Virus record (IMG/VR): IMGVR_UViG_3300037584_000229
Coordinates: 1-39,070 of that record
Strand: one strand, 5' to 3'
DNA from: a virus
Length of the DNA stretch: 39,070 nucleotides
Part shown: positions 23,272-30,165 of the stretch, piece by piece
How the letters are laid out: every line of letters begins with the position of its first letter
Numbering within the stretch: position 1 is the first letter of the stretch
The notes under the pieces: model-generated
Told to the model about the DNA's origin: nothing
Seen by the model: the letters and a program-made list of their open reading frames with translations, nothing else
Databases searched by the model: none
Translations under genes and position numbers: made by a program

Positions 23272-24225
23272 ATGAATATGTTAGTAAATCAAAACGATTT
23301 TAACACCTATAAAGATCAATCAAGAAAAGCTTTATTAGCTATGAAAGAGCATTGCAACAGTGATACTTTTATTAGTGATTGCAAAAGAATTGCTTATGAA
23401 AAGATTGAACAAGCTTTAGATAGTAATGGTCAATTGATATGGTCAAAACTACCAAAACTAATTGGACAAAATACTAAAATCAGTAAAGATGTTGCTAATC
23501 TAGATAATGATCTAGAAATATTTGGTTTATCACTAGCGCCACATTTCATATCTGGATTTAATACTTGTAATGGTTTGAGCATGGGATGCGCACAAGCTTG
23601 TCTTATGTTTACTGGCATGGGTCAAAAGTTTATGGTTTCTACTGATGGAGAACATAAAGTAGCAATTGCCAGAATTATCAGGACTATTCTTTGGTTTAAA
23701 TATCGTGATCAATTCAAAGCTAAGTTATTGCGAGAGATAGAGTTGAAGCAAAAACTATTGGCTAAGAAAAATATTAGCATGGCATTTCGTCCTAACGTAT
23801 TTAGTGAAGTAAAATTTGAAAAGTTATTTCCTGAATTATTTGACCTATGCAAAAGCTTAAACATTCAAGTTTATGATTATGTAAAAGATATAAATAGAAT
23901 TGTCGAAAATCCTTACAAAGATTTTTATAGTATGACTTTCAGTCTATCAGAAAACAATTCTTTGTTTATTCCTACAGCTTTAAAGCATGGGTCAAATATT
24001 GCTGTTGTCACTGATATACCTACAAACAAAGCAAAAGATAAAAAGAGTTATTTATATAGCGTTCCAGATACAATTACTGTTGATAGCATAACTCTTGAAA
24101 CTGTTGATGGTGATAGCCATGACGCAAGGTTTCTAGATAATAAAAAGAATTGCTTTGTTGTCCTACGTGGTAAAGGTCAAGAGATACGAAAAGACACAAC
24201 AAACTTTATGCGAAAGGTACACTAA
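23272..24225 (+). CDS. GP88-like cysteine-motif phage protein
   Basis: 317 residues. The diagnostic block is FGLSLAPHFISGFNTCNGLS followed by MGCAQACLMFTGMGQ (C99, C106, C110), then a helix (AIARIIRTILWFKYRDQFKA), a basic coiled segment and NISMAFRPNVFSEVKFEKLF. This matches phage proteins I know as the GP88 / gene-product-88-like family (CxxxSxGCxxACL). The clustered cysteines look like a metal or iron-sulphur site, and the barrel-like order of strands has led me to suspect a radical-SAM-like fold, but that is inference. Starts 2 bases after the previous stop. Function experimentally unknown as far as I know. Confidence 0.65.
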   Translation: MNMLVNQNDFNTYKDQSRKALLAMKEHCNSDTFISDCKRIAYEKIEQALDSNGQLIWSKLPKLIGQNTKISKDVANLDNDLEIFGLSLAPHFISGFNTCNGLSMGCAQACLMFTGMGQKFMVSTDGEHKVAIARIIRTILWFKYRDQFKAKLLREIELKQKLLAKKNISMAFRPNVFSEVKFEKLFPELFDLCKSLNIQVYDYVKDINRIVENPYKDFYSMTFSLSENNSLFIPTALKHGSNIAVVTDIPTNKAKDKKSYLYSVPDTITVDSITLETVDGDSHDARFLDNKKNCFVVLRGKGQEIRKDTTNFMRKVH

Positions 24226-24226
24226 A

Positions 24227-24415
24227 ATGTTTTCAGTATATAAATCAAAAAAATTATTAGCAGTACATTCTAGGCTAGTTGATGCAAAACTTGACGCAAT
24301 CAACAAAACGAAAGCTTACAATGGTGTTATAGTTGTGCGAGATGCATTAGGAGGTTTACGTTTTGAAGTAAATCCAGATGCCCCAGAACAACACCAAATT
24401 AAGGAATACAAATAG
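24227..24415 (+). CDS. 62-residue early protein
   Basis: Start set at the ATG at 24227, one base after the previous stop; a longer in-frame start lies inside the GP88-like gene. MFSVYKSKKLLAVHSRLVDA KLDAINKTK has a short strand pair then a helix, ending with a beta stretch GVIVVRDALGGLRFEVNPDA. Part of the recurring small early strand-helix set. Unknown function. Confidence 0.5.
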   Translation: MFSVYKSKKLLAVHSRLVDAKLDAINKTKAYNGVIVVRDALGGLRFEVNPDAPEQHQIKEYK

Positions 24416-24416
24416 A

Positions 24417-24509
24417 ATGTTTTTAACTTGGATTATAGGCACGATAGCAATAACGGCTATACTAGGCATACTAGCGTGGATCATAACTTATTTAATTATG
24501 GAGGTGTAA
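24417..24509 (+). CDS. 30-residue single-span membrane peptide
   Basis: Frame from ATG at 24417 to TAA at 24509: MFLTWIIGTIAITAILGILA followed by WIITYLIMEV, essentially one continuous hydrophobic helix. It starts one base after the preceding stop, and its end contains the GGAGG ribosome site of the next gene. Compactness suggests a real gene. Possible role in the inner membrane, unknown. Confidence 0.45.
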   Translation: MFLTWIIGTIAITAILGILAWIITYLIMEV

Positions 24510-24511
24510 AA

Positions 24512-24691
24512 ATGATAGCTGAGGCATTAACATATCAAAAAGAAAAGCTTTATAAACTAAGTTACTATATGCAAGATTTATGGACAAAAGCAAATAGCGA
24601 TTTTTGTAATGAGCTAGAACAGACAGAAGCACTAACAAAAATTTGTAAAATTAATAATACTATCGAAAGGATTTTGAACGATGAAAAATAA
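24512..24691 (+). CDS. 59-residue helical early protein
   Basis: Start at the ATG at 24512 because GGAGG lies 7 bases upstream; longer in-frame starts run through the membrane peptide gene. MIAEALTYQKEKLYKLSYYM QDLWTKANSD and ELEQTEALTKICKINNTIER are amphipathic helices. One cysteine pair is far apart. Overlaps the next gene by 11 bases. Unknown. Confidence 0.55.
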   Translation: MIAEALTYQKEKLYKLSYYMQDLWTKANSDFCNELEQTEALTKICKINNTIERILNDEK

Positions 24692-24890
24692 CTTAATTAA
24701 TTTAAGACATGCCACTGGTGCAGCATTAGAAGTGCTAGAAGAATTAGCTGAAATAACGACACACCTAGAACACATACAAGGTTTAGCTATTGAAGTAAAA
24801 GGCTCTGGAATACTACCAGTAGAAGCAAAAGAAGACTTAGAACAAATAGCCCACGCTTGTGGAATGCTGTTAGCAAGGGGAAAAGAATGA
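24681..24890 (+). CDS. 69-residue helical early protein
   Basis: All-helical, acidic: MKNNLINLRHATGAALEVLE, ELAEITTHLEHIQGLAIEVK, then EAKEDLEQIAHACGMLLARG. Heptad-like leucines suggest dimerisation with itself or the neighbouring 59-residue helical protein, whose gene it overlaps by 11 bases. Overlaps the next gene by 4 bases. No function recognised. Confidence 0.55.
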   Translation: MKNNLINLRHATGAALEVLEELAEITTHLEHIQGLAIEVKGSGILPVEAKEDLEQIAHACGMLLARGKE

Positions 24891-25147
24891 CTAAACAATT
24901 TAAATCTTGGTGCATTGTCTATGATAAATTTGAAGTAAAAGCAAATGTGCCATCTAACGAATACTGGCAAACAGTGCCTACTGTATGGGCGAGGTTTACA
25001 TATGATGGTTATTATCAATTACTTGATAGGTTAAAACCTCTAAAAGAATTAGAGGGTAGGATAATAAAAAATTATAGGATAATTCCAAGTGAATTTAATA
25101 TTGAAGAATTAGAGGGTAAACCACCAATAAAGGAAATTAAAAAATGA
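24887..25147 (+). CDS. 86-residue early protein
   Basis: Start at ATG 24887 (MTKQFKSWCIVYDKFEVKAN), forming ATGA with the previous stop; a longer in-frame start at 24857 lies inside the upstream gene. W-x-I-V-Y strand, polar turn, then WARFTYDGYYQLLDRLKPLK and a Glu/Lys-rich end. Part of the small strand-helix set. Unknown. Confidence 0.5.
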   Translation: MTKQFKSWCIVYDKFEVKANVPSNEYWQTVPTVWARFTYDGYYQLLDRLKPLKELEGRIIKNYRIIPSEFNIEELEGKPPIKEIKK

Positions 25148-25344
25148 CTAAGAAAATATTAAAACACTGGGCGCTATTCTACAAACATGGGGAGCGACAA
25201 TTCATTAGCGCACCCACTAGGAAAGAGTTGGATAGTGCTATCTTTGGAGGTGCTTATGCACCTAGTCCTGACAATGTGACCTACTATGTCGAGTATGAAC
25301 GTGACATAAAAGACACACAATATAACCAAGTTACTGAGGTGTAA
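25144..25344 (+). CDS. 66-residue early protein
   Basis: MTKKILKHWALFYKHGERQF then ISAPTRKELDSAIFGGAYAP and a beta end (NVTYYVEYERD). The HWxxFY strand, turn, strand, T-x-K-E-L helix plan is shared with neighbours at 24887, 25965, 27679 and 27936. Overlaps the upstream gene by 4 bases. A 64-base AT-rich gap follows. Unknown. Confidence 0.5.
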   Translation: MTKKILKHWALFYKHGERQFISAPTRKELDSAIFGGAYAPSPDNVTYYVEYERDIKDTQYNQVTEV

Positions 25345-25408
25345 TTTAAAATAAAAATTAATTACTATATACAAATTATAGAACAAATAAAAAAAGGATA
25401 AAACAAAA

Positions 25409-25597
25409 ATGACACTTACATTTAATCAAATACTACAAATGGAAAATGCTTTGGCTACTCGTTCAATGCCTAGTGACATTATAAAAATGGCTCACTCAAA
25501 ACGATATAGCGAAAGTAAACAAGAGTGGATCAAGCTAGGTGAGCAACCACTACACTACGTGTTAAGAATATTAGCAAAAGAAGGATTAGACAAATGA
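25409..25597 (+). CDS. 62-residue early protein
   Basis: MTLTFNQILQMENALATRSM, then IIKMAHSKRYSESKQEWIKL and a C-terminal helix HYVLRILAKEGLDK. Preceded by AAAAAAAGGAT as ribosome site. It opens a run of genes that overlap or nearly touch through to the DNA polymerase gene. No motif recognised. Confidence 0.5.
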   Translation: MTLTFNQILQMENALATRSMPSDIIKMAHSKRYSESKQEWIKLGEQPLHYVLRILAKEGLDK

Positions 25598-25965
25598 ACT
25601 ACATAGATACACTAAAAACAATCAACACTACTGAGTTGAAAAATCAAATGAGTGATGCAGCAGTAGATGCTACCGACACCTACATCAGAGATGTACTGAA
25701 GGGTGAGGACGCCTTTGCCTGTGGGTTCGCATGGGTAAATATTTATCCTAAATTCAAGGGCAACACTAGGGATGGGAAAGCAGAACGCAAAGTATTAAAG
25801 GAACTAGGGTTTGAGCTAGACTACACTGGTAAAAGGTTCAGCTTATGGAATCCTAGTAAGTCATACTTTCAGAACATAGACTGTAAAGAGGCAGGTGCTA
25901 GAGCAGCAGCTAAAGTTCTGGAGAGTGTGGGCTTTGATGCTTACGCAAACAGTAGGCTAGACTGA
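25594..25965 (+). CDS. 123-residue early protein, unknown
   Basis: Ordered alpha/beta protein: MNYIDTLKTINTTELKNQMS, then FACGFAWVNIYPKFKGNTRD, LKELGFELDYTGKRFSLWNP and CKEAGARAAAKVLESVGFDA. I recall similar proteins in other phages without function. Base composition is clearly less AT-rich from here rightward than in 22795-25400. Stop and next start share one base (TGATG). No catalytic motif seen. Confidence 0.6.
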   Translation: MNYIDTLKTINTTELKNQMSDAAVDATDTYIRDVLKGEDAFACGFAWVNIYPKFKGNTRDGKAERKVLKELGFELDYTGKRFSLWNPSKSYFQNIDCKEAGARAAAKVLESVGFDAYANSRLD

Positions 25966-26114
25966 TGTTATACATCATAAAAATTATGGATAGTGATGGT
26001 GAGTTTTTTGCTTACCACACTACCAAAAGCAAAACAGAGCTAGACACTTTATCTAAGAAGTACCTAAGCATGAAGGGTATAACTATAGAAATTAAAAGAA
26101 AGGAATTATCATGA
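25965..26114 (+). CDS. 49-residue early protein
   Basis: ATG at 25965 shares its A with the upstream TGA, and the stop overlaps the next ATG (ATGA), so translation is coupled on both sides. MLYIIKIMDSDGEFFAYHTT, then KSKTELDTLSKKYLSMKGIT: strand, Asp/Gly turn, strand and helix, same plan as 25144 and 27936. Unknown. Confidence 0.5.
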   Translation: MLYIIKIMDSDGEFFAYHTTKSKTELDTLSKKYLSMKGITIEIKRKELS

Positions 26115-26524
26115 CAAATTTTACAAAAGAACAACTAAAAACATTACGCAGTGAGATAAACTCATTACTACTAACACATGACTTTGAGGAAACTTGTGAT
26201 TTAAAAATACAAACTTTGGTTGATAGTTGCACCTATAGAGGTGGCGAAGCAACATTCAAAGTAAAAGTGTTACTTGATGGAGCAGAGACTAAAGAGGAAA
26301 AAGATCTTAAAAAAATGGCTATCCTACACAGGCTAGATACGTCTAAAGTACACGAATACATAGACCATAAATCAGTACGGTATCGTATGCAGCTAGTGGG
26401 CTACAAGACTAAAGCAAGGAAAATGCCTTGGATTGTAAAGGATTGTTTATCTATGTCTGGCAATGAGTACAAGCTTACTGATGCACAGGCTAGACAGTGG
26501 TTCGAGTATGAGGTGCAGCCATGA
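26111..26524 (+). CDS. 137-residue early protein, unknown
   Basis: MTNFTKEQLKTLRSEINSLL, a beta region (CTYRGGEATFKVKVLLDGAE), a helix, then KSVRYRMQLVGYKTKARKMP and a C-terminal LTDAQARQWFEYEVQP. Basic patches in the second half could bind nucleic acid, but no known domain is recognised. Coupled to both neighbours by 4-base overlaps. Confidence 0.55.
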   Translation: MTNFTKEQLKTLRSEINSLLLTHDFEETCDLKIQTLVDSCTYRGGEATFKVKVLLDGAETKEEKDLKKMAILHRLDTSKVHEYIDHKSVRYRMQLVGYKTKARKMPWIVKDCLSMSGNEYKLTDAQARQWFEYEVQP

Positions 26525-26697
26525 GATACAAAGAGATTGTAATAGCAGCAGAGGATTTGGAGTGTGACCAAATAGACACAATCCATGACGCAATAAAAGA
26601 ACACATCTTGGATATTGGTGTAGCAACACCTAAAACTTTAACAGGGTTTAGTTGGAGACTAGACGTAAGAATGAGGATGGATAACTATGACACCTAG
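26521..26697 (+). CDS. 58-residue early protein
   Basis: ATG at 26521 overlaps the previous stop (ATGA). MRYKEIVIAAEDLECDQIDT, then IHDAIKEHILDIGVATPKTL and SWRLDVRMRMDNYDT. Short alpha/beta pattern, two acidic patches. Overlaps the next gene by 11 bases. Unknown. Confidence 0.5.
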   Translation: MRYKEIVIAAEDLECDQIDTIHDAIKEHILDIGVATPKTLTGFSWRLDVRMRMDNYDT

Positions 26698-26887
26698 AAT
26701 ACAAGACATATACAAAACTTTATACTACGCAGACTATGACGATGTAGAGATAGATCAGCTAATTGTAGGACTGCTAGGGAGTAGAATGAATCTACCTAGT
26801 TGGCACAATGTCTCAGAGACAGTAAGCAGCTACAAGCTAGACGATCAGATGGAGTTAAACTTTGAACCAGAGGATAGTTTAAGATGA
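26687..26887 (+). CDS. 66-residue early protein
   Basis: Acidic: MTPRIQDIYKTLYYADYDDV, EIDQLIVGLLGSRMNLPSWH, then VSETVSSYKLDDQMELNFEP. A helical protein with two acidic clusters and no metal or membrane signature. Overlaps both neighbours (11 and 4 bases). Strong acidity could indicate DNA mimicry, but that is speculation. Confidence 0.5.
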   Translation: MTPRIQDIYKTLYYADYDDVEIDQLIVGLLGSRMNLPSWHNVSETVSSYKLDDQMELNFEPEDSLR

Positions 26888-27141
26888 TTGATTTTGACCA
26901 TGACCCAACAACTAAAGATAGATTATTTATTAGTATGAGCGCACACTTTTTGACTGAACAACTTCCCGATGAAGCAATTGAATGGGATGAAGACCAGATA
27001 GAAAAGTGGGCTGATGAACACAGATGGGAGCCTCTTGAATATCATGACCCAAAAGATGTCATTGAGATGATTGAAGCTGCTGCGTGGCACGCACATGAGT
27101 TTTTTAAACAGGAAGTATTAAGACTTACTTGTAACGATTAA
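26884..27141 (+). CDS. 85-residue acidic early protein
   Basis: MIDFDHDPTTKDRLFISMSA, HFLTEQLPDEAIEWDEDQIE, then KWADEHRWEPLEYHDPKDVI and EMIEAAAWHAHEFFKQEVLR. About one quarter of residues are Asp or Glu, with many His and Trp. The clustered His and Asp could bind metal, without a recognisable pattern. Overlaps the upstream gene by 4 bases. Unknown. Confidence 0.5.
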   Translation: MIDFDHDPTTKDRLFISMSAHFLTEQLPDEAIEWDEDQIEKWADEHRWEPLEYHDPKDVIEMIEAAAWHAHEFFKQEVLRLTCND

Positions 27142-27156
27142 AAAGGAGACTGAAGA

Positions 27157-27477
27157 ATGATACTGTATAGATCAAGTAAAGGACAGTGGGTTGGTACTCA
27201 GCGTGATGCTCAGAGATACTTCCCTAAAGACTGGAAGCAAGTAGATGTACCAGTGTCCAAGGTACAACTGATAGAGTTCCTTAACGAGAACAAGGTAGGT
27301 GCTACTCAGACTGAACAACAACAGCCAGTGATGACCACACCTGATCCAGAAAAGATAGATCCAGAGGCTTACAGTTGGGTATCATGGGCATACGCAACAC
27401 TGAGAAGAGGTGACAAAGCAGAAGCAGAAGCAATGCTGCTCAGAGGATTAGAAAAACAAAAGGAGTTAATAAAATGA
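27157..27477 (+). CDS. 106-residue early protein, unknown
   Basis: MILYRSSKGQWVGTQRDAQR YFPKDWKQVDVP forms a small folded N-terminus; a Gln/Thr/Pro linker (TQTEQQQPVMTTPDPEK) follows, then a helical pair (WVSWAYATLRRGDKAEAEAM LLRGLEKQ) resembling a TPR-like hairpin. AAAAAGGAGA precedes the ATG. I remember the N-terminal pattern from other phage proteins, no function known. Confidence 0.55.
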   Translation: MILYRSSKGQWVGTQRDAQRYFPKDWKQVDVPVSKVQLIEFLNENKVGATQTEQQQPVMTTPDPEKIDPEAYSWVSWAYATLRRGDKAEAEAMLLRGLEKQKELIK

Positions 27478-27686
27478 AAACTGAAAAAGAATTAGACATC
27501 GAAGTTCGAGAAGCTTTTGACAGGGCAATAGACGCTATCATGTTTGACTACATGTACATGGGTACTGAGAAGGGCAGAGATGATCTTGAGTATATGGGGT
27601 TCAAACATATCGAGACTAGGGAATACATAAAGATACCCAAGTGTGGGGTAGCGTTTAGGAAAAAGAAGGAGACAGAAAATGCTTGA
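27474..27686 (+). CDS. 70-residue early protein
   Basis: MKTEKELDIEVREAFDRAID, AIMFDYMYMGTEKGRDDLEY, then MGFKHIETREYIKIPKCGVA. Helix first, beta end. Single cysteine. Overlaps neighbours by 4 and 8 bases. Unknown. Confidence 0.5.
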   Translation: MKTEKELDIEVREAFDRAIDAIMFDYMYMGTEKGRDDLEYMGFKHIETREYIKIPKCGVAFRKKKETENA

Positions 27687-27933
27687 TATAACAACAATAG
27701 ATAACATCAACCTGTGGGTAGTCTTCTACACAGTCAGGAGTGACACTGGTAAACCTGATCAACAGTGGGGAGATCCAGATAAACCAGTATACCTGAGTGA
27801 CCACTGGGAGATTTGTTACAACAAGAAGGAAGCAATAGAGAGATACAAAGAACTATTTGACAGGTATCCCTTGATAGATATTCACAACGCAGGGATCGCA
27901 CCAATAGATCCAGAGTACAGCACAGGGTGGTAG
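27679..27933 (+). CDS. 84-residue early protein
   Basis: MLDITTIDNINLWVVFYTVR SDTG then VYLSDHWEICYNKKEAIERY KELFDRYP. Two WxxxY strand units and one aromatic helix: looks like the small strand-helix plan extended. Ends IDPEYSTGW. Unknown. Confidence 0.5.
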   Translation: MLDITTIDNINLWVVFYTVRSDTGKPDQQWGDPDKPVYLSDHWEICYNKKEAIERYKELFDRYPLIDIHNAGIAPIDPEYSTGW

Positions 27934-27935
27934 AT

Positions 27936-28115
27936 ATGAAAGATCATTGGGTTATTAGGTATGATATGATGTGTGATGGTGAATTAGAAACAACATGGGA
28001 AGGTCATATTGATTTATATTCTGCTATCAAACAATTAATAGAACTAGAAACAACAGGGTTTGCTCGTTACGTTTCATTGCAGTATGACCCAGACCCAGAG
28101 GAGTATGAAGAATGA
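27936..28115 (+). CDS. 59-residue early protein
   Basis: ATG at 27936 chosen over an in-frame GTG 9 bases upstream that overlaps the previous stop; both are possible. MKDHWVIRYDMMCDGELETT, then WEGHIDLYSAIKQLIELETT and a Pro/Asp/Glu-rich end. Same HWxxxY strand-turn-strand-helix plan as its neighbours. Overlaps the next gene by 4 bases. Unknown. Confidence 0.5.
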   Translation: MKDHWVIRYDMMCDGELETTWEGHIDLYSAIKQLIELETTGFARYVSLQYDPDPEEYEE

Positions 28116-28369
28116 ATATGAAAATGTTTAACTATAAAAATCAGTCAGTAATGTTTGTAAATTGTAGTCTTGAACACTGCTACAACACTGCTGACTACAT
28201 GATAAAAAGAGAAAAGAAAAAGGGTTACTGGAAGCATAGACTGTATGATGACTTTGATCAGGACTATCCATCCGTTGATAGTATCTATGACTGGATAGAA
28301 GTAAGTGACGATGAGCTAGTGCCTGTCACTGCTGAGGAAATAGAGAGGGCATACAATGAGCTACGATAA
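28112..28369 (+). CDS. 85-residue early protein
   Basis: MNMKMFNYKNQSVMFVNCSL then EHCYNTADYMIKREKKKGYW and an acidic C-terminus (SVDSIYDWIEVSDDELVPVT). The start may be the ATG at 28112 or the one at 28118. Two cysteines near the N-terminus, three residues apart in sequence order C-x3-H-C. Overlaps the metalloprotein gene by 14 bases. Unknown. Confidence 0.5.
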   Translation: MNMKMFNYKNQSVMFVNCSLEHCYNTADYMIKREKKKGYWKHRLYDDFDQDYPSVDSIYDWIEVSDDELVPVTAEEIERAYNELR

Positions 28370-28763
28370 ATGGATCATGATAGAGGGTGGTACAAAGAGC
28401 CAACAGAAACACGCTATAAGTATGATCATGTTCTTTAAAAAGAAGTTCGACATAGATCCTTACATAGAGGTGTGCTTTCGAAGAAAAGATTATGGTCTAG
28501 GTGGGTGTGTTCAAATGGAAGAGGGTGAATACATGATAGACATAGATAGATCTTTGAAGCTTAGAGATATGCTTACGACATTAGCTCACGAACTGGTGCA
28601 CGTTAAACAGTACGAGTGTGGAGAGCTAACGCAGAACAGTGAGGACAACATACCATACTGGGATAAACCTTCAGAGATCGAAGCCTATGGACGTGAGGTA
28701 GGACTGTTTATTACTTGGGCAGAGAAAAATAACTTGGGCAACAAAGCCTGGACACGAAGATAA
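28356..28763 (+). CDS. HEXXH metallopeptidase-like protein (SprT-like)
   Basis: 135 residues. TLAHELVHVKQY places the zinc-binding HELVH at 78-82; the downstream WDKPSEIEAYGRE supplies Glu107 or Glu109 as possible third ligand, the arrangement of small phage and SprT-like gluzincins. Strands before the motif (YIEVCFRRKDYGLGGCVQME; EYMIDIDRSLKLRDML) fit the family. Intracellular, since no signal peptide. It may cleave a host or phage protein early in infection; the substrate is unknown. Overlaps the previous gene by 14 bases. Confidence 0.75.
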   Translation: MSYDKWIMIEGGTKSQQKHAISMIMFFKKKFDIDPYIEVCFRRKDYGLGGCVQMEEGEYMIDIDRSLKLRDMLTTLAHELVHVKQYECGELTQNSEDNIPYWDKPSEIEAYGREVGLFITWAEKNNLGNKAWTRR

Positions 28764-28778
28764 AAAAGGAGAACTAAA

Positions 28779-29093
28779 ATGTTAGAAGACAAAACATACA
28801 AAGTAAAAGTAGGTGACTACCATGATGCAGTAATATACGTGTACGAGAGACACGTTAAATGTTTGAACCCAGAAGAAGAGGATGTAAATAAACGTAAGTA
28901 CAAACACTGGAAAGAAGTAGCAGCAGTGATACCTGTGAACAACGACTTTGAAGACTACCAAGATACATCAGGTAGATTTTATACCAACGTAAGGGTTGTA
29001 GTAGATGCCTTGACAGAGTTGTATGGCAACAGTCCTGACTACGAGATGGGTGTAAGCTACACTATGAACACCCATCAGTATATCAACTGCTAG
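28779..29093 (+). CDS. 104-residue early protein, unknown
   Basis: MLEDKTYKVKVGDYHDAVIY VYERHVKC is beta-rich; then EVAAVIPVNNDFEDYQDTSG and RFYTNVRVVVDALTELYGNS. Mixed alpha/beta protein with acidic patches, preceded by AAAAAAGGAGAA. No recognised motif. It is the last gene before the second intergenic control segment. Confidence 0.55.
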   Translation: MLEDKTYKVKVGDYHDAVIYVYERHVKCLNPEEEDVNKRKYKHWKEVAAVIPVNNDFEDYQDTSGRFYTNVRVVVDALTELYGNSPDYEMGVSYTMNTHQYINC

Positions 29094-29118
29094 TAACTTG
29101 ATAATAAGGTAATACAAT

Positions 29119-29196
29119 ATGTATGAATCAATTTCTATTTTTGTAAACTTACTTTACTTTTTTATTCTGTATTTAATTTACACTAGTGGGAGGTGA
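29119..29196 (+). CDS. 25-residue membrane peptide
   Basis: ATG at 29119, stop at 29196: MYESISIFVNLLYFFILYLI then YTSGR. One hydrophobic span with a weak AAGG ribosome site 12 bases upstream. It ends 12 bases before the palindrome at 29208. Length and location in a gap make it less certain than the other tiny ORFs. Confidence 0.3.
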   Translation: MYESISIFVNLLYFFILYLIYTSGR

Positions 29197-29207
29197 GACA
29201 ACTTGCC

Positions 29208-29335
29208 ATACTTGAAGTATAAACAACAGTTGCCAACTAATAACTAAAGGTTATACCTAAAGTATACTTATATTTATTATTTCTTATAATAAAATAATAC
29301 TATAGGTATAACCTAAAGAAAGGAACTTAAAGTAT
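29208..29335 (+). promoter_or_regulatory. Second operator segment with inverted repeats
   Basis: Contains ATACTTGAAGTAT (29208-29220), with a 20-base match (29210-29229, one substitution and one indel) to 22162-22182. It also holds the everted AAGTATACTT (29260-29269) and ACTTAAAGTAT (29325-29335) touching the next ATG. AGGTTATACCT (29248-29258) and its exact reverse complement AGGTATAACCT (29304-29314) frame an AT-rich hairpin with TATTATTT/AAATAATA arms. Likely a regulated internal promoter region using the same regulator as the main control region. Confidence 0.55.
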
Positions 29336-29570
29336 GGACGATGAGGAAGAAGATTTTGGACAGGTTGAATATTTATCTGTTGATGAAATAAATAATCTTC
29401 TGTCAAAATTAAAAGAAAAGGATAAGGATATTGTTGAAATGATATTGGATCAGAACAACACACTGTTAGATGTTATACTAGATATGCAGTGGTTTATGCA
29501 CGAGAAAGGTTTAACATCTGATCAATTTAAAAAATGGGTAGAAGAAAAAGAACTAAGGACATATCACTAA
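29334..29570 (+). CDS. 78-residue acidic helical protein
   Basis: MDDEEEDFGQVEYLSVDEIN then NLLSKLKEKDKDIVEMILDQ NNTLLDVILDMQWFMHEKGL. Strongly acidic N-terminus followed by amphipathic helices. The ATG overlaps a TACTTNAAGTA-like half site, and AAAGGAAC lies just upstream. Stop and next start share one base (TAATG). First gene after the second control segment. Unknown. Confidence 0.55.
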   Translation: MDDEEEDFGQVEYLSVDEINNLLSKLKEKDKDIVEMILDQNNTLLDVILDMQWFMHEKGLTSDQFKKWVEEKELRTYH

Positions 29571-29755
29571 TGAGACATTTAAAGTATGAAGATGAAAAAG
29601 TAGTAGCTGTTGAATCTTATATTAAAGATCTACAAAAGGACATCGATGATCTTGAGTGGGATGGTGAACAATTCAAAGCAGATAAGTTAAAGATCTTGTT
29701 GGAAGAAGTAAAAGGATACAGAGACAGAGGAGAACTCTGGTATCCAATGTTTTAA
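29570..29755 (+). CDS. 61-residue helical protein
   Basis: Start at ATG 29570 by TAATG coupling; a longer in-frame start lies in the upstream gene. MRHLKYEDEKVVAVESYIKD LQKDIDDLEWDG and FKADKLKILLEEVKGYRDRG are charged helices, ending ELWYPMF. Unknown. Confidence 0.5.
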   Translation: MRHLKYEDEKVVAVESYIKDLQKDIDDLEWDGEQFKADKLKILLEEVKGYRDRGELWYPMF

Positions 29756-29769
29756 AAGGATAATAAAAA

Positions 29770-30165
29770 ATGAACAAACGAAAAGGTATGCCAACTAAGA
29801 AAAAAATATATAAACACTGGTTTAATAATTCTTTTCTTGATCAGTATGGTATTGAATTAGGTGATCTAGGTGATTGTTTTGCTTGTGGCTTTCACGTTAG
29901 GGTAGAGAGATGCCACATTCAACCTATCAATCAAGGCGGTGGTAACTCAGAAGAAAACTTACACCTTCTCTGCCCATCATGCCATATAGAATCAGAAGAT
30001 TTAACTGGTGACTATTACTGGAATTGGTTATCTCACAAGAACGTTAATGAATATATAATGCCTATCGAAAGAGTAATGAAATCTTCTAAAATAAACCCAG
30101 AGCTTTATAAACAAAGAGCAAAAGATCTTGGTTTTACAGATAAAGAATTGGAAAAAATATTATGA
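29770..30165 (+). CDS. HNH endonuclease
   Basis: 131 residues. GDCFACGFHVRVERCHIQPI (C36, C39, R47-C48-H49) and NSEENLHLLCPSCHIESEDL (N63, C68, C71, H72) form the cysteine-ribbed HNH beta-beta-alpha metal site. No intron-homing domain is attached. Free-standing HNH enzymes in phages act in host DNA breakdown, packaging or homing; here it is in the early region, far from terminase, which favours host DNA attack or homing. AAAAGGATAAT serves as ribosome site. Confidence 0.8.
   Translation: MNKRKGMPTKKKIYKHWFNNSFLDQYGIELGDLGDCFACGFHVRVERCHIQPINQGGGNSEENLHLLCPSCHIESEDLTGDYYWNWLSHKNVNEYIMPIERVMKSSKINPELYKQRAKDLGFTDKELEKIL

Noticed and set aside
29296-29312. AATACTATAGG, resembling the end of a T7-type promoter
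   Set aside because: Match is short, no phage RNA polymerase is seen, and the bases are better explained as part of the AGGTATAACCT inverted repeat.
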